Origin: Pseudophaeomoniella oleicola
Taxonomy: Eukaryota; Ascomycota; Eurotiomycetes; Phaeomoniellales; Phaeomoniellaceae
DNA: 64,000 nt
Direction of reading: 5' to 3'
NCBI GenBank assembly: GCA_003868215.1
Contig: QWDQ01000015.1
Coordinates: 62,001-126,000, forward strand
This document shows positions 21,724 to 32,598 of this stretch, in pieces (the first letter of the stretch is position 1; every line of letters begins with the position of its first letter). The position numbers were made by a program, and so were the translations under genes. The notes under the pieces were generated by a model that had not been told where the DNA came from, ran no database searches, and saw only the letters and a list, made by a program, of their open reading frames with translations.

Positions 21724-23608
21724 TCATGTTTCGAAGGCGTTGTGCTTGATGAGCACAATGAGATGTCCGCTGATGAGGGTGGATTTATTACCGTCAGATC
21801 ATCACGGATGGCCGGTACATACTAGCTGTTGAATGCAAGTCCTAGCATAGAACTTGCTATCAACCACTATCTTCTTCTGAACAGACTTCATTTCCATGTG
21901 GTATGGTTCTTTGGTAGCTGGGTGTCGCCGTTGATGGTCGTGGTATTTAGCCTCGCAGTTCGAAAGCACCAAACCTAACGCTCGCACATCCAAGCGTACC
22001 CCAAAAGCAACCCCAGGACAAGGTTTAACAAGCTCAGCATCCCCTTCAGTAATGAGGTCACTGCAGCAACCCTTCAGCAACATCGCCAAGCTCTCTAAGA
22101 TAGTTTACGTGGCAGAGAGTACAGCTACTACTTGAAGCTGCACCCCGTCAAAGCCACCATCACAGACGAGAGTGCACTCGAATTCAACTATCTGTACCCT
22201 TCATCAGAACAGCCAGTGGCGTCTGCATACCTGATATCATGACATTGACTCCTATGCAGGCTGGGTTATGGTGACTATGGAGCTGTCTGTAGTCGGGGGG
22301 GGGCACCATTTCTCTCACTCAAAACAACATACAAGAAGAAAGGAGAGCTTGCCACAATTGGATGGCGAAGGGTCGACAAGGCTCTCAAATAGACACGCAA
22401 GCGTTGGATCAAAGAAAAAGCAGGGCAGGGGGTCACGGCGTCCGACAACATTCGACTTTGAAGTTGTCCACTTATCCTGCAATCATTATAGTAATCATTA
22501 TGGGTGGAAGCTGAGATCCTGCTTTGGAGGATCTCAAGTAAAGCAACCGAATTGCCGTGCTTGACTTGATCAATGTCAATAAGATCGTAGCCAGGAAATG
22601 AAGAGGATTCAAAACGTATGGCAAGAGATGTCTCATGCGGCATACCGGGGACAGATAAGAGTAAGATCTGGGTTTCAGGGGAACGTCGTCCGAATAAGGA
22701 ATGGCGCCGCATGGGGAAGAACTTGATCAGTACATGATGCTGAGTGGAAGTTCCTCCCTGTGCATTTGGAATGGTGCGCTTATTCTAGAATTACTTTTGA
22801 TGTTGTAATGGAGAAGGAGAAGAAAACGATTGCAAAAAGATGCCATGGTCGATTAGGATCTTGAGTGCTATGATGCTGGAGCCCGTAGAATTAATTGATG
22901 TTGACCAGTTGGGACAAGACCACGACGACATAGCGAAAACATTGCGCCTCTGACCGCTGCACTGGACAACCCCACTGCCAGCCTAGGAAGACAGGCATGA
23001 TTCGCAGAATGATACATAAAGTACCTAATTGTTTGTGACGGATGAACATTGTACAGACATTAAGTACAGGTGACAAGTGATGATGAGACAATGTAAATAA
23101 TCGGTTATTCTTTAGGGATCGCTTAGAGCGCGTAGAGATTTACAATTAGGCGGCGAGGCGGTCTAGATGTTTACTCCCCCCAAGTCAGTAATAAGCGTCA
23201 TGGGCCTCAAGCCTCAACTCAAATCAATCAAATCACATGCATTTTAGCGGTTCCCCATCTCAAACGCGTCGCCGACGTCACTTTCCCCAAGCTTCCACTT
23301 CCACCGCCCAAAAAATGTTTATGACATCGGAACGGGATTTCTTGTTTTCTCAGCCACATTTCGATCTCACCAACAGCCACAATTTCATTTGTACACAATT
23401 GTTTCTCTCTCTCAAAGAAACACCTTCGCTGTTGGCATCCAGACCTCTACATGCTTAGTGTCATATAGCAGTCGTTCTCATCTGGCTTGACTGGTATCCA
23501 TCCCTTCGTCAATCACATCGTGTTCTGGTCTATAGGAGGAAACAGTTGTCAAATCCTCTCCAAACAGATAGACTAGGGCCCTGTATTGGAAGCTAAAGAG
23601 TTGTCGAC
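21724..23608. other. Intergenic region with two weak minus-strand frames
   Basis: 1.9 kb without a confident gene. Two minus-strand frames starting with ATG, ~93 aa ending at 21802 and 145 aa at 22275-22712, have no recognisable domain; they could be exons of an unrecognised gene or chance. Confidence 0.45.
22275..22712 (-). CDS. Weak hypothetical ORF, 145 aa
   Basis: An ATG-initiated frame (MRRHSLFGRRSPETQILLLS) with no domain, signal peptide or membrane segment that I recognise. Its codon composition is not clearly coding. It is listed because it is the longest ATG frame in this gap; it may equally be noise. Confidence 0.15.
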   Translation of the reverse strand: MRRHSLFGRRSPETQILLLSVPGMPHETSLAIRFESSSFPGYDLIDIDQVKHGNSVALLEILQSRISASTHNDYYNDCRISGQLQSRMLSDAVTPCPAFSLIQRLRVYLRALSTLRHPIVASSPFFLYVVLSERNGAPPRLQTAP

Positions 23609-24514
23609 ATGGCAGACAACCTGACTTCGCCTGCGATGAAGCCGCTCAATTCAACGCCTTTGGGTACTTTGAGTGGCAGCCTCCAAGGAGGTCTTAACAG
23701 CCTCATAAGCCAAGGAAGCGGCATCCTTGATCGGTTCTTCCCCCCTGAACGACGGAATGAGCTCAAGGCAAAGCTCACGAAGTTTGCAACGGAAAAACCA
23801 CACCTAGCCTCCTTCTTGTTCTCCCAAATCGCCATCTCTGGTCTACCTCTCGCCATATTTGCCGTCTTCACTGTCGGTATCTTCGTGTTCGCCCTTCTTG
23901 TCGCTCTCATACTCGCACTCCTCGGCGCCGTATTGTTCACTGTCGCCATGGTCGGCTTTGCGCTCATCATCCTCTTCCCTGTACTCTTCGTCACGACCTT
24001 CTCCGCCGCGTTTATTTGGCTATGGGGCCTCGCTGCATACTACATCATAAAATGGTTTAACGAGAAGCCTGTGCCAGGCGTTCACAGCGATCTAAAGGGT
24101 GGACTTATGGAACAAACGGGGATGAATAGGGTTTGGGGAGGCTTCAACGACGCGATGACCGATGCCAAGATGCCTGCAGCTCATGAGCAAGACCCATCAC
24201 GTCGTACCGACGTCCCTCAAAAGGATCAACCGCAGCAGCAACAAAATCAACAGGAAGACCATGACACATCCGACGAGAAGTCGCACCAACCACCAAAACT
24301 TCAAACCAAGCCGAAACCTCAATCAGAGAAACAGAATGGGACCACAAAGCAGCATAAAACGGAATCGTCACCAGCGGCGACCACAAGAAGCCCCGTCAGG
24401 AACGCCACAAAAGCTACTGGCGCAGAGCACGTTGGCAATGCAGGTGGAGAACTGAAGAAGAAGAGCACGGCGGCTGTAGGGGGCGTGACCAACGCCGCTG
24501 GTATCAATGTTTGA
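23609..24514 (+). CDS. Promethin-like membrane protein (lipid-droplet type)
   Basis: A single-exon gene of 301 aa. Residues 1-65 are polar and include an amphipathic segment (ILDRFFPPERRNELKAKLTKF). About 70-150 form two or more long hydrophobic hairpins (ISGLPLAIFAVFTVGIFVFALL, ILALLGAVLFTVAMVGFALIIL and FSAAFIWLWGLAAYYIIKWF). The remaining half is a Gln/Lys/Ser/Thr-rich disordered tail with a glycine/alanine end. This layout fits fungal promethin/LDO family proteins, which work with seipin at ER sites of lipid-droplet formation. The assignment rests on the hairpin pattern and is moderate; another small ER membrane protein family is possible. The start is the first ATG after in-frame stops and leaves the amphipathic segment intact. 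Confidence 0.7.
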   Translation: MADNLTSPAMKPLNSTPLGTLSGSLQGGLNSLISQGSGILDRFFPPERRNELKAKLTKFATEKPHLASFLFSQIAISGLPLAIFAVFTVGIFVFALLVALILALLGAVLFTVAMVGFALIILFPVLFVTTFSAAFIWLWGLAAYYIIKWFNEKPVPGVHSDLKGGLMEQTGMNRVWGGFNDAMTDAKMPAAHEQDPSRRTDVPQKDQPQQQQNQQEDHDTSDEKSHQPPKLQTKPKPQSEKQNGTTKQHKTESSPAATTRSPVRNATKATGAEHVGNAGGELKKKSTAAVGGVTNAAGINV

Positions 24515-25481
24515 TCGAAAGCGAACCTCCATTCATCCTCCGCTACTCCTCCATCTGTTCCAGCACCATCACCACTCCGTAAGACTAGGTCACTAAAGGG
24601 GAGACGAGATATATGTTTATTACCAGCGAATTGCTTTTCCATGTTAAATTTCAAAAGTCATCTGATGCCTTCAAACCACACCCGTGCATGATATTGATTG
24701 CAGGACAACTCGAAACACTACACTCATGTCAGTTTCTTTCTACCCTGTCAAGCGAGCACGCATGTACTCTTCTGTATGATACCCTTGTTAGCAAAAACTA
24801 CCTACCTAACCTACTTACTACCAAGCCTAAGCATCTATCTGTCTATGAATGATATTTTCGAAAATTCTTTCTTCCCGTACTCGGGGGTTGGTGGGCGGTG
24901 GGCGTTCTTCTTCTTCTTCTGTATCAAGTATCCAGCAAATTCTTCCAAATTCGCTCTGATGTATTAATTACTCTCTATGTAAGTTAGGTACTGTATGTAT
25001 CATTATGACCATATGTATCACTTATTCCGTCGTCATTCTATGACGAGGACTGATGAGGGAGTATCTCTTTCGTTTCGCACACGCAGAGGGTTGTGGAATT
25101 TGACGATCTGTTCCTTCTTGATAAGATAGATATGCATGTACTCATGTACATCGTATGTACCGTCGCATTCTATTAACATACATGCATCAGGTTTCGTACC
25201 GGTGTGGTTTCTACTTTTCAACTCTTTTTAATTCCCGTTCCGTTTCACATTGGGAAATCGTCGTGTCAAAATGTGAGGGTTGCTATAAGAATCAAAAAAG
25301 TGCTTCTTGAGGCTCTAGGCCCTGTCTGTGATAAGCCTCTATGAAAGTTCGAGTTGCGCCCAGATCGTAAAACATCATGCGTGTGCGTTTAAAGCACCCT
25401 TTCTCTCTTTCTTTCTCTCTCACTCATGCACCCACACCCACATACCGTGGTAGTCGTGACTTTTCTAAAAAAATGTTTCGT
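24515..25481. other. Intergenic region between convergent genes
   Basis: No gene is seen. It holds the 3' untranslated ends of the promethin-like gene and of CSN6, a pyrimidine-rich CTTT/CTCT tract at about 25395-25425, and AT-rich low-complexity sequence. Confidence 0.55.
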
Positions 25482-26829
25482 TCATAGCAATTCTAATTCC
25501 GACTCAACTCCTCCCATCGGGTCCATGAATCCAAATCTGCCACCACCCTGACCCATCAAACCAGACCGCGATTTCTGGCTTGTCTTGACTGCCTCGCCGG
25601 CCGAGAATTTCCGGCCCAGTTCGTGTACACCTTGTATGTTCCTCCCAAGGAGTGAAAGTAGGGCCGTCAGATTGACGTCGTTCGAAGTTGCGGTTAAGTT
25701 CGTCGTCGCTGCCGGTTGAGAGGTCGACGTGTTGGGCGAGGACTCGCTGGTGACGATTGGCGATGGCGTGAGGAGGGATAGACGAGTTACTAAAGATGAA
25801 ACTTGACGGAGAGCAGGAAGAGAGGAGGGAGGCGGATTCGTTGTTGTTAGCTCTTCTGAGGTCGAAGAGAGGTAAGAGGGCGGTAAGCTTTGTATGAATT
25901 TTTGAAGGAGCGAGATGCGAGATTGGAGCATTCGCACACTGTTAAGCCGAGTGGTAAGTGTGGCAATCATGTCTTCATCCTCAGAGGATAGTAAGGTAGC
26001 ATTGTCTTGAGCATCTGCAACGTCGGTCTGTTTCGTGTCCTCGACCGCTCGACTACCTCTTCGTTTCCCCTTTCTAGTTGAGGAGTTTGAAGGTTCAGAG
26101 GTTGACGTTTCAATTACAGTGGCATTACCTCCACCTTTAGCGATGTGGTCTACCCCTATCATTTCCGTCTCTTCCGTCTCTACGGTATATGGGAGCACTC
26201 GAAACTTGAATGGCGGCTGTGATTCATCTTGGTCAAGTTGCATCGCGTTTGTCTCTTTGCTCCTGCTTTCGTTCCCGACTCCAGGCTCTCTATCATCGAC
26301 GCTTTCGTACAATGTGAAGGGCAACTTTCCAGTCGTACTTGAAGCCATTGAAGCCAGTACCGAAGGGTGGAAGGCAAGGAGTAACGGGCTGTCATTGTGC
26401 GCGGATATCTGCTGATGAATCGGTAGCTGAGCTACCGTCGGTCCTGTTTCTGGGGATACTGTGAACCACCCAACTAGGTCAAGTGCTGGCAGTTTGTGCA
26501 CTTCTTTATCTATGACGAGTTAATACGACCTGTGTGACAAGATTCTCCTATAAACACCCACATTGTTGTAATCGCTCGGTAAACCAATCGTTATGTAAGA
26601 GCACATTCTGTCCATCTTGAATGAGATTGCACGGGAACGCATGCTCGATCGTCAAATTACGGCCATTGACTTGACCAAGCAATGCGCCGACAACGAAGCC
26701 TGACTCTTTCCGTACTTGGTGTCGAGTGATCTGATCTGAGATGGTAAGGAGGACGAGAGGATGGAGAGCAACTTTCAATGGAGAATCAGAGGGCTTGGTT
26801 GACACCAAATCATTACCCTCTTCCGCCAT
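25482..26829 (-). CDS. csnF: COP9 signalosome subunit 6
   Basis: Two exons (26829-26562 and 26509-25482) give 431 aa. The N-terminal MPN domain begins KVALHPLVLLTISDQITRHQ and contains GFVVGALLGQVNGRNLTIEHAF. The spliced junction restores ERLQQYKEVHKLPALDLVGWFTV, a strong signature of CSN6. As expected for this subunit, the metal-binding JAMM residues of the active deneddylase CSN5 are absent, so it is a structural partner in cullin deneddylation. A fungal low-complexity insertion (Ser/Thr/Glu) separates the MPN domain from the C-terminal helices (LTTRLNSVRMLQSRISLLQKFI and LLSLLGRNIQGVHELGRKF). It lies head-to-head with a putative proteasome chaperone, 294 bp apart. Confidence 0.92.
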
Positions 26830-27123
26830 CGTACGCTACCGCAAAGAAACTGAGGTTCGGAACCTGGATATACAACAGAGGGTTAACTGTGCAGTCGCAT
26901 ATGTTAAACTGTTAGTGATAGAGTTGGAGATCCTTTACTACGTACGTAGTACAAATATGACGGTGGATAAGATACGCGGGGAAGCTCCAAGCTCCGAACG
27001 CTGCAAGGCATAAAACAGATTAGGTAATTAATTACTAATGATACCGTATCAAAAACTGCAAATAGGCTGCCACTGTCGACGACTCCTTCTGTAAACAATG
27101 TTTCTTGGGAATGTCATCTGTAG
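26830..27123. promoter_or_regulatory. Bidirectional promoter, CSN6 / Hsm3-like gene
   Basis: 294 bp between divergent starts. It contains a perfect 16-bp palindrome at 26936-26951 (TACTACGT followed by its complement), a longer version of the 12-bp palindrome found elsewhere in the window. Confidence 0.55.
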
Positions 27124-29109
27124 ATGCTCGCTGACTTCGGTATCTCATGTGGACATGGGTTATACCGCAAAACTCAAACCAAATTTCAACGAAGCGTCGC
27201 CATAATGCAGGGTGATCCTAGAATACAGCTTTTGGATAAGGTCCACATACACTTGAACGTTGTGTCAGCCGAACCATCAACCAAGCTAGATCACACACTT
27301 TTAGAAAGATGCCAGACCGCACTGTCAACTGAGATATCTCATCAGTATCTCATCCGCCTACAGGGAGATGCAATAAGCGCTCTCAGAGCACTTGAAGAAG
27401 ACCCGAAACCTCTCATAGACCTCGCGGTTAAGGCAGCTGTTTACATTACGTTTAGTGATGTGCACAGCTTTCTGAACCTCGAGGACCTCATTCAAGGGTT
27501 AAAAGCGCCATTCCCAGCTATATCTTTCCTTGCTCTGATATACTTGGGCAAAGCCTCGGATAGTCCAGCTGATGCTGCCACCGTGGGATCTACTCCAGGG
27601 TTGATCGAAGCTTTGGTGAAATTATGGCTTACCACGCCAGAGACTTACATCAGTGAGAAGGCAGTTGACGTCTTTTGTTCCCTTCTCGCTACAGACTTGC
27701 CATATAGGTCAACGTTCATCAACAAGCCAGAGGAAGATCGCGTTGGTAATGCGACAGGTCAAGGTCTTGTTTGGCGGCGATTATTCCATGATAAAGATGT
27801 GTACGAGCCACTATTTGCACTTTGCAAGCAACAGCCGCAACAAGCTTTGAGCAAAGTCCAAGTTTCCAATGCCCAAGGCCGGCTCTTTGACTTCGTAACA
27901 AGAATATCCGCCATGAACTGGGATGCAGCCGCAACCCCTCAGCTTCCAGAGGTGGAACGATTATTCGGAGCTGAAAGCCTTCTAGACTTTGCAGCGAACA
28001 AGATGATAGATCAGGAGGACTTTCTAATGCTCGTCACCAGATTTGATTTCTTTGCCAAGTTAGTGCGCTTGAAGACCATGTCAAAAGAAGCTTGTACGGG
28101 CCTCTCGAATGTACCAACATACTCATCACCAGCTTTGGAGTTCCTCACCAGCCATGGCATCCATCATGAGATCTTGAAATATTATCTCGACGAATCGGCT
28201 GTCGACAGCATCACGTTGTCATTGATGTCGAATACCCACCACCGCTACATAGCAACTTATCTAAGAGCATATCCTGAGCATTTTCTGCAAGATGAGAGAA
28301 CTGTGAGATCGGTTATCGACACTTTGAACAAGAATCTCAATGTCAGAACGACCGCCTGGGCACATGGCACTCCTCCATACGCTGATCTGTGGATTCTCGA
28401 GGCACTACCAGCACAGGCTCTTTTAGAAGCGAGCAGCCGAGCGCAGAATCCTCTACTTCGAGTGCCGACATCTCCCGCAAATGCAGCAGCTTTTCACACT
28501 CTGAGCTCGGTCTTTCGCGGCTTTTCCGAGACCGCTGAGAGTCTCGATTTCCCCGCAACAGAACACAATGATCGTCACGGACAAGGGAACGAGAGAGGCC
28601 TGACGGAATTGCAGGATGCAAGAGCCCTATTCGAAGATTACATCACCCGACACCCTGAGTTCTGGAGTAACGTAGGTTCTGCTACAAACATATTAGCTAT
28701 GGAGGATGCAGCAGTGGCTGCTGTCGGTCTCATTCGAGCAATCGCAACAGCTTCATGGTCGCCGGTGGAAGAGCCGTCAGATGAAGTCAGCCTGGAGCAG
28801 ACATTTCGCAGCGGGATCGCGGCTTTGATAACAATTGGCGCCCAAGCGTTCCAGGCACTTTTACTGCCGCCCCAGCCTGTTGCAGGAGCGGCGGGCTCGG
28901 ACTCGAGCAGCGCAGCGTGGAAGATTACAAGAGAAAAGTGGGACGCTCTAAAAGACATACGGCGGCTAATGGCAGCAGGAGTGGGTAAGGACGAAGTTCC
29001 GCCAGAGCATTGGGCGGCGATAGGGGCTGGCCTAGATTCACGGATAGCTCTAGGGCCTTGGGGAAGATCTGCAGGTGCTGGTTCACGAGTGCAGACTCTA
29101 GACGCATAG
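27124..29109 (+). CDS. Hsm3-like proteasome assembly chaperone
   Basis: An intron-free frame of 661 aa, entirely helical in appearance. It opens with a block around residues 90-200 (LAVKAAVYITFSDVHSFLNLEDLI, PFPAISFLALIYLGKAS, LIEALVKLWLTTPE, SEKAVDVFCSLLATD) that reads like ARM/HEAT repeats and fits the N-terminal domain of fungal Hsm3 (S5b type). Hsm3 is known in yeast as a chaperone for the Rpt ATPase base of the 26S proteasome, although first named in mismatch repair. The C-terminal third has a Gly/Ala/Ser-rich loop (PVAGAAGSDSSSAAW). A second in-frame ATG at codon 28 (MQGDPRIQLLDKV) may be the true start, since the first 27 residues look non-conserved. The identification is by pattern and is moderate. 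Confidence 0.68.
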   Translation: MLADFGISCGHGLYRKTQTKFQRSVAIMQGDPRIQLLDKVHIHLNVVSAEPSTKLDHTLLERCQTALSTEISHQYLIRLQGDAISALRALEEDPKPLIDLAVKAAVYITFSDVHSFLNLEDLIQGLKAPFPAISFLALIYLGKASDSPADAATVGSTPGLIEALVKLWLTTPETYISEKAVDVFCSLLATDLPYRSTFINKPEEDRVGNATGQGLVWRRLFHDKDVYEPLFALCKQQPQQALSKVQVSNAQGRLFDFVTRISAMNWDAAATPQLPEVERLFGAESLLDFAANKMIDQEDFLMLVTRFDFFAKLVRLKTMSKEACTGLSNVPTYSSPALEFLTSHGIHHEILKYYLDESAVDSITLSLMSNTHHRYIATYLRAYPEHFLQDERTVRSVIDTLNKNLNVRTTAWAHGTPPYADLWILEALPAQALLEASSRAQNPLLRVPTSPANAAAFHTLSSVFRGFSETAESLDFPATEHNDRHGQGNERGLTELQDARALFEDYITRHPEFWSNVGSATNILAMEDAAVAAVGLIRAIATASWSPVEEPSDEVSLEQTFRSGIAALITIGAQAFQALLLPPQPVAGAAGSDSSSAAWKITREKWDALKDIRRLMAAGVGKDEVPPEHWAAIGAGLDSRIALGPWGRSAGAGSRVQTLDA

Positions 29110-30606
29110 ATAGCATCAGCTATTCAAACGTAGCGCAGGCATTCTTCAGTCTTTTAAGTTGTGGCAATCCCTGCTCCTTGTGTTGCTCTAAAACTTGAAG
29201 TGAAAATCAAACCGCCGACGTCACTCTCGCGGGTCGTGCAGGATAATCGCTGGACTGATTTATGCTCTCCCTGTGCCATTACCCCAGGAGCCCGTCCAAA
29301 CGACAAGGCAACTTAAGGGCCATACAAAGTAATAAGTATCTGACTATGCAGATCTACACCAGGATTAAAATACTAGGTACTCTGTAGGAAGGAGCTTCAA
29401 CTAAGTACCAGAAGGCAAAGAGCGCAACCACCGAAACAGGTAATGATTTGTGAAGACTCTTTACTGGAGGTCTTCCATAACAATAAATGCGCAATGCACT
29501 TTCTATCAAGGAGTTATGACAGATTCAGCTGGAGAAGGACAGTCAAGGCGAACTGAAGTGGAAACTGTTAAAACTGCCTCTCTGACGAATGCGAGACCGG
29601 GATGAAACGCCTCATCCTGCAGGCTATATATGGTTGCGTTTCAGTTCTGCAACAGTCTCGGATTTCAGAAGGGCAAGACCAAAGCAAGAAAGTCACTGTT
29701 ATAGTCACAAAGTGCTCATTCAGCGATGTTGATAGGGATCAGTCAGCTGGCCCCAAGCGCTTCGAAGGAGCGGTCAATGCTGGATAAAAACGGCACTCGT
29801 AGACAAATATAGATGCAGAATGACACTGGATACAACACTGAACAACACACGTCCCTGTACGTCAGACTTGTTGCATAATCGATTGGATACAGAATACAGG
29901 TGTTTAGCGATGGACAATTAGGACACAGTGTTCCTACACAGGTTATGTGCATAGGTACTGTACACATATAGTACGTATTAACAAGGCAGCAGGTCGCAAG
30001 AGTCGCGGAGATAGGCAAAAGTTTCGCCACAGATCTGTCCTCCCCTGGTTTTGCATCAGCCACAGCGCCTCGGTGCCGCCTCGCCGCAGAGACCGCATCT
30101 TGGCACAGCCACGCTCGAATGTTTAGCCCAGCCAATTAGATATTGCGCTACTCGCGCCCTTGCAATGCTGATTGGTTCATATAATTACCTGCATTCACTA
30201 TGTAAAGAAAGGCTCTGGTAAAGGGAGGGAACGGTAACCTTAACCAAGTCTTAGTACTAAATACCTACGTAAGGTAGTCCATAACAAGGCCCTCCGTCTC
30301 GCCGTCACCTCAAAGTTTGCAAGAAATACGCCGCGTCATCTATCTCCCAATTTGCTGCGCCCCAGATCCCGAGATTCTCTTTTCTTGCCTTTCTTGCAGG
30401 GGAAAATAGTCCCCAGTCTGAGATCATACACTTAGTAAACTACATATTTCTTATTATCTGCCCGTCCCTCTTTTCGACGATCTCCTTCATTTGTTATTAC
30501 TCTACGATACAGTTGATCCCTTCGTCTTATCGCTGCGAGTGGTCATCTGATCCGGTCTTTACACTTGTATCTACTCCTGAACAACAGCAGAGACTCTCGC
30601 GCTATC
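29110..30606. other. Intergenic region upstream of aspartic protease
   Basis: 1.5 kb with no supportable gene. The last ~250 bp are pyrimidine-rich with short TCTT tracts, as is common just upstream of strongly expressed fungal genes. An inverted CCAAT box (ATTGG) lies near 30170. Confidence 0.55.
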
Positions 30607-32115
30607 ATGAAGGTTGCTGCCATCGTTGCTGCTACCGCAGTGGCGGCCTTCCCTGTTGCTGAATGCATTACACTCAATCAGAAACGCGATGCGGCTCCAA
30701 GGGTGATGGGAATGGACATCCAGAAGAGAAGCTACAGAGATCCAGTCAAGATATCGAACGACCGATTCCGCAAGAGACAAGCACAATCCGTCACCGAAAC
30801 TCTTGACAACGAAGGAACCTTCTATTTCGCCAATGTGTCGCTAGGAACGCCGCCGCAGAGACTGAAATTGACTATCGATACCGGTAGTTCAGACCTGTGG
30901 ACCAATGCGCCGAATTCGACTCTCTGCACCAGGCGTGCCTCAGATTGCGCCGATTCAGGAACCTACAACGCTGATGATTCTTCATCGTACAATTTCGTGA
31001 ACTCTGACTTCAACATTTCCTATGCGGACGGCTCTGGTGCTTCTGGTGACTACCTCACCGATACTTTGGCCATTGGTGGACAGACGTTGGACAACTTTCA
31101 ATTTGGTGTTGGTTATGAATCCTCATCTGGGCAGGGTGTGCTCGGTGTCGGGTATGGTATCAACGAGGTCTTTGTCCAGACGGCTGGCCAGACGCCATAT
31201 GACAACTTGCCACTTGCACTCACCAGAGCCGGGCTGACCGCCGCGCCAGCTTACTCTCTGTGGCTTAATGATCTAGACTCTTCGACTGGACAAATCTTGT
31301 TTGGTGGTGTCAATAGGGACAAATTTCATGGCGAACTCCAGTCACTTCCTATCTTACCAGAACAGGGACTCTACGCCGAGTTTTTTATCACCCTGACCGG
31401 GGTGTCTTACACTTCCTCGTCATCAGGTTCCCCAAGGTCCATTTCTGCGGACCTTCCCACGGCCGTCCTCCTCGACTCGGGATCCTCGCTGACATACCTT
31501 CCCAATGATCTCACACAACAGATCTACGACGCTGTGGGCGCACAATACGACCAACAATCTGGCGAAGCCTACGTTCCCTGCAGTCTCGCCGGTTCAGGCG
31601 CCTCTATGAACTTCACCTTCTCATCGCCATCGATCCAGGTGGCGTTTGACGAGCTCCTGTTCGCGGTGACCGACGAACGAGGCAATCAGCTCACGTTCAA
31701 CAATGGTGAGCCTGCTTGTGTGTTCGGTATCTCCCCCGGCGGAGGCAGTACATCTGTTTTGGGTGATACTTTCCTCCGATCAGCGTATGTCGTATACGAT
31801 CTTGGCAACAATGAGATTTCGCTGGCCCAGACCAATTTCAACTCCACCACGAACGATATCGTTGAAATAAGTTCAGGTACTGCTGGTGTTCCGGGCGCAA
31901 CACCGGTTACCAACGCGGTGACCACGGCTGCCGCTCAAACCGGTGGCGCAATCAACCCGGGCTCAGACTCCACGGCGACCGATATTGGCACCATCACAGC
32001 TGTTGCAACAGCCACGTCTTCTGCTGGTGCTATCCCCGCCATTGCACGCCCAACCGGTCAAGCTGCCTTTGGATACATTGCTGCTGGTGCAGCTTTGGTG
32101 GCTGCTGCTCTGTGA
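30607..32115 (+). CDS. GPI-anchored pepsin-like aspartic protease
   Basis: A single-exon gene of 502 aa starting at ATG 30607, which places the signal peptide (MKVAAIVAATAVAAFPVAEC) at the very N-terminus. A propeptide follows, ending near the dibasic KR sites at about 35-60. The two catalytic motifs of family A1 are present: DTGSSDLW in the first lobe and LLDSGSSLTYLP in the second. The flap region reads ISYADGSGASGDY. A Ser/Thr/Ala-rich stalk of about 80 residues precedes a hydrophobic C-terminal tail (AFGYIAAGAALVAAAL), the GPI-attachment signal. It is the yapsin/CtsD/OpsB type: cell-surface processing of secreted or wall proteins is the known role of the group. It appears intact. Confidence 0.92.
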   Translation: MKVAAIVAATAVAAFPVAECITLNQKRDAAPRVMGMDIQKRSYRDPVKISNDRFRKRQAQSVTETLDNEGTFYFANVSLGTPPQRLKLTIDTGSSDLWTNAPNSTLCTRRASDCADSGTYNADDSSSYNFVNSDFNISYADGSGASGDYLTDTLAIGGQTLDNFQFGVGYESSSGQGVLGVGYGINEVFVQTAGQTPYDNLPLALTRAGLTAAPAYSLWLNDLDSSTGQILFGGVNRDKFHGELQSLPILPEQGLYAEFFITLTGVSYTSSSSGSPRSISADLPTAVLLDSGSSLTYLPNDLTQQIYDAVGAQYDQQSGEAYVPCSLAGSGASMNFTFSSPSIQVAFDELLFAVTDERGNQLTFNNGEPACVFGISPGGGSTSVLGDTFLRSAYVVYDLGNNEISLAQTNFNSTTNDIVEISSGTAGVPGATPVTNAVTTAAAQTGGAINPGSDSTATDIGTITAVATATSSAGAIPAIARPTGQAAFGYIAAGAALVAAAL

Positions 32116-32598
32116 GCGCGCCTCGATCGTCCTCTCTTGGGTAATAAATCGTACCTCAAGCATTGTATCTACGAGCGATGATTTTGTTTTCATTCTTCAT
32201 TAAGCATTTTTGTCTTGCATTGGATGGCGTCAACTTCGAGAGTAAGCTCATGATAGAGCACCAGTTGGGTCATGTACAGGATTAGAGACAGCCTCAAAAT
32301 ACTCCTATGTAGAATTTCTCGATACATACAATACTATCATCTCAAGGATCTTCATTCTGTTCCTGACTTGTAATGGTGGCATCAAGTGAATTTAGTAGCT
32401 GCAGTAGAGTCTCGACCAGGTCCCACACTTTACGCGATGCGCGTCCCGCAAAAGCGTGTCGGGCTCATTCATTTTGTTGATAGCATTGACGTTGTGAGAG
32501 ATATATATCGGACGCTCGATCGAAAGACTTGTACTTTGATTCGAGTCCTTGCTGAAGTATTAATCTTGGTCTCCTTCCAACAGAGCCAATTTTGTACT
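32116..32598. other. Intergenic region between protease and RFC gene
   Basis: No gene is seen; it holds the protease 3' end and the RFC promoter. A frame running into the RFC start from 32386 is not protein-like upstream of the ATG at 32599. Confidence 0.55.
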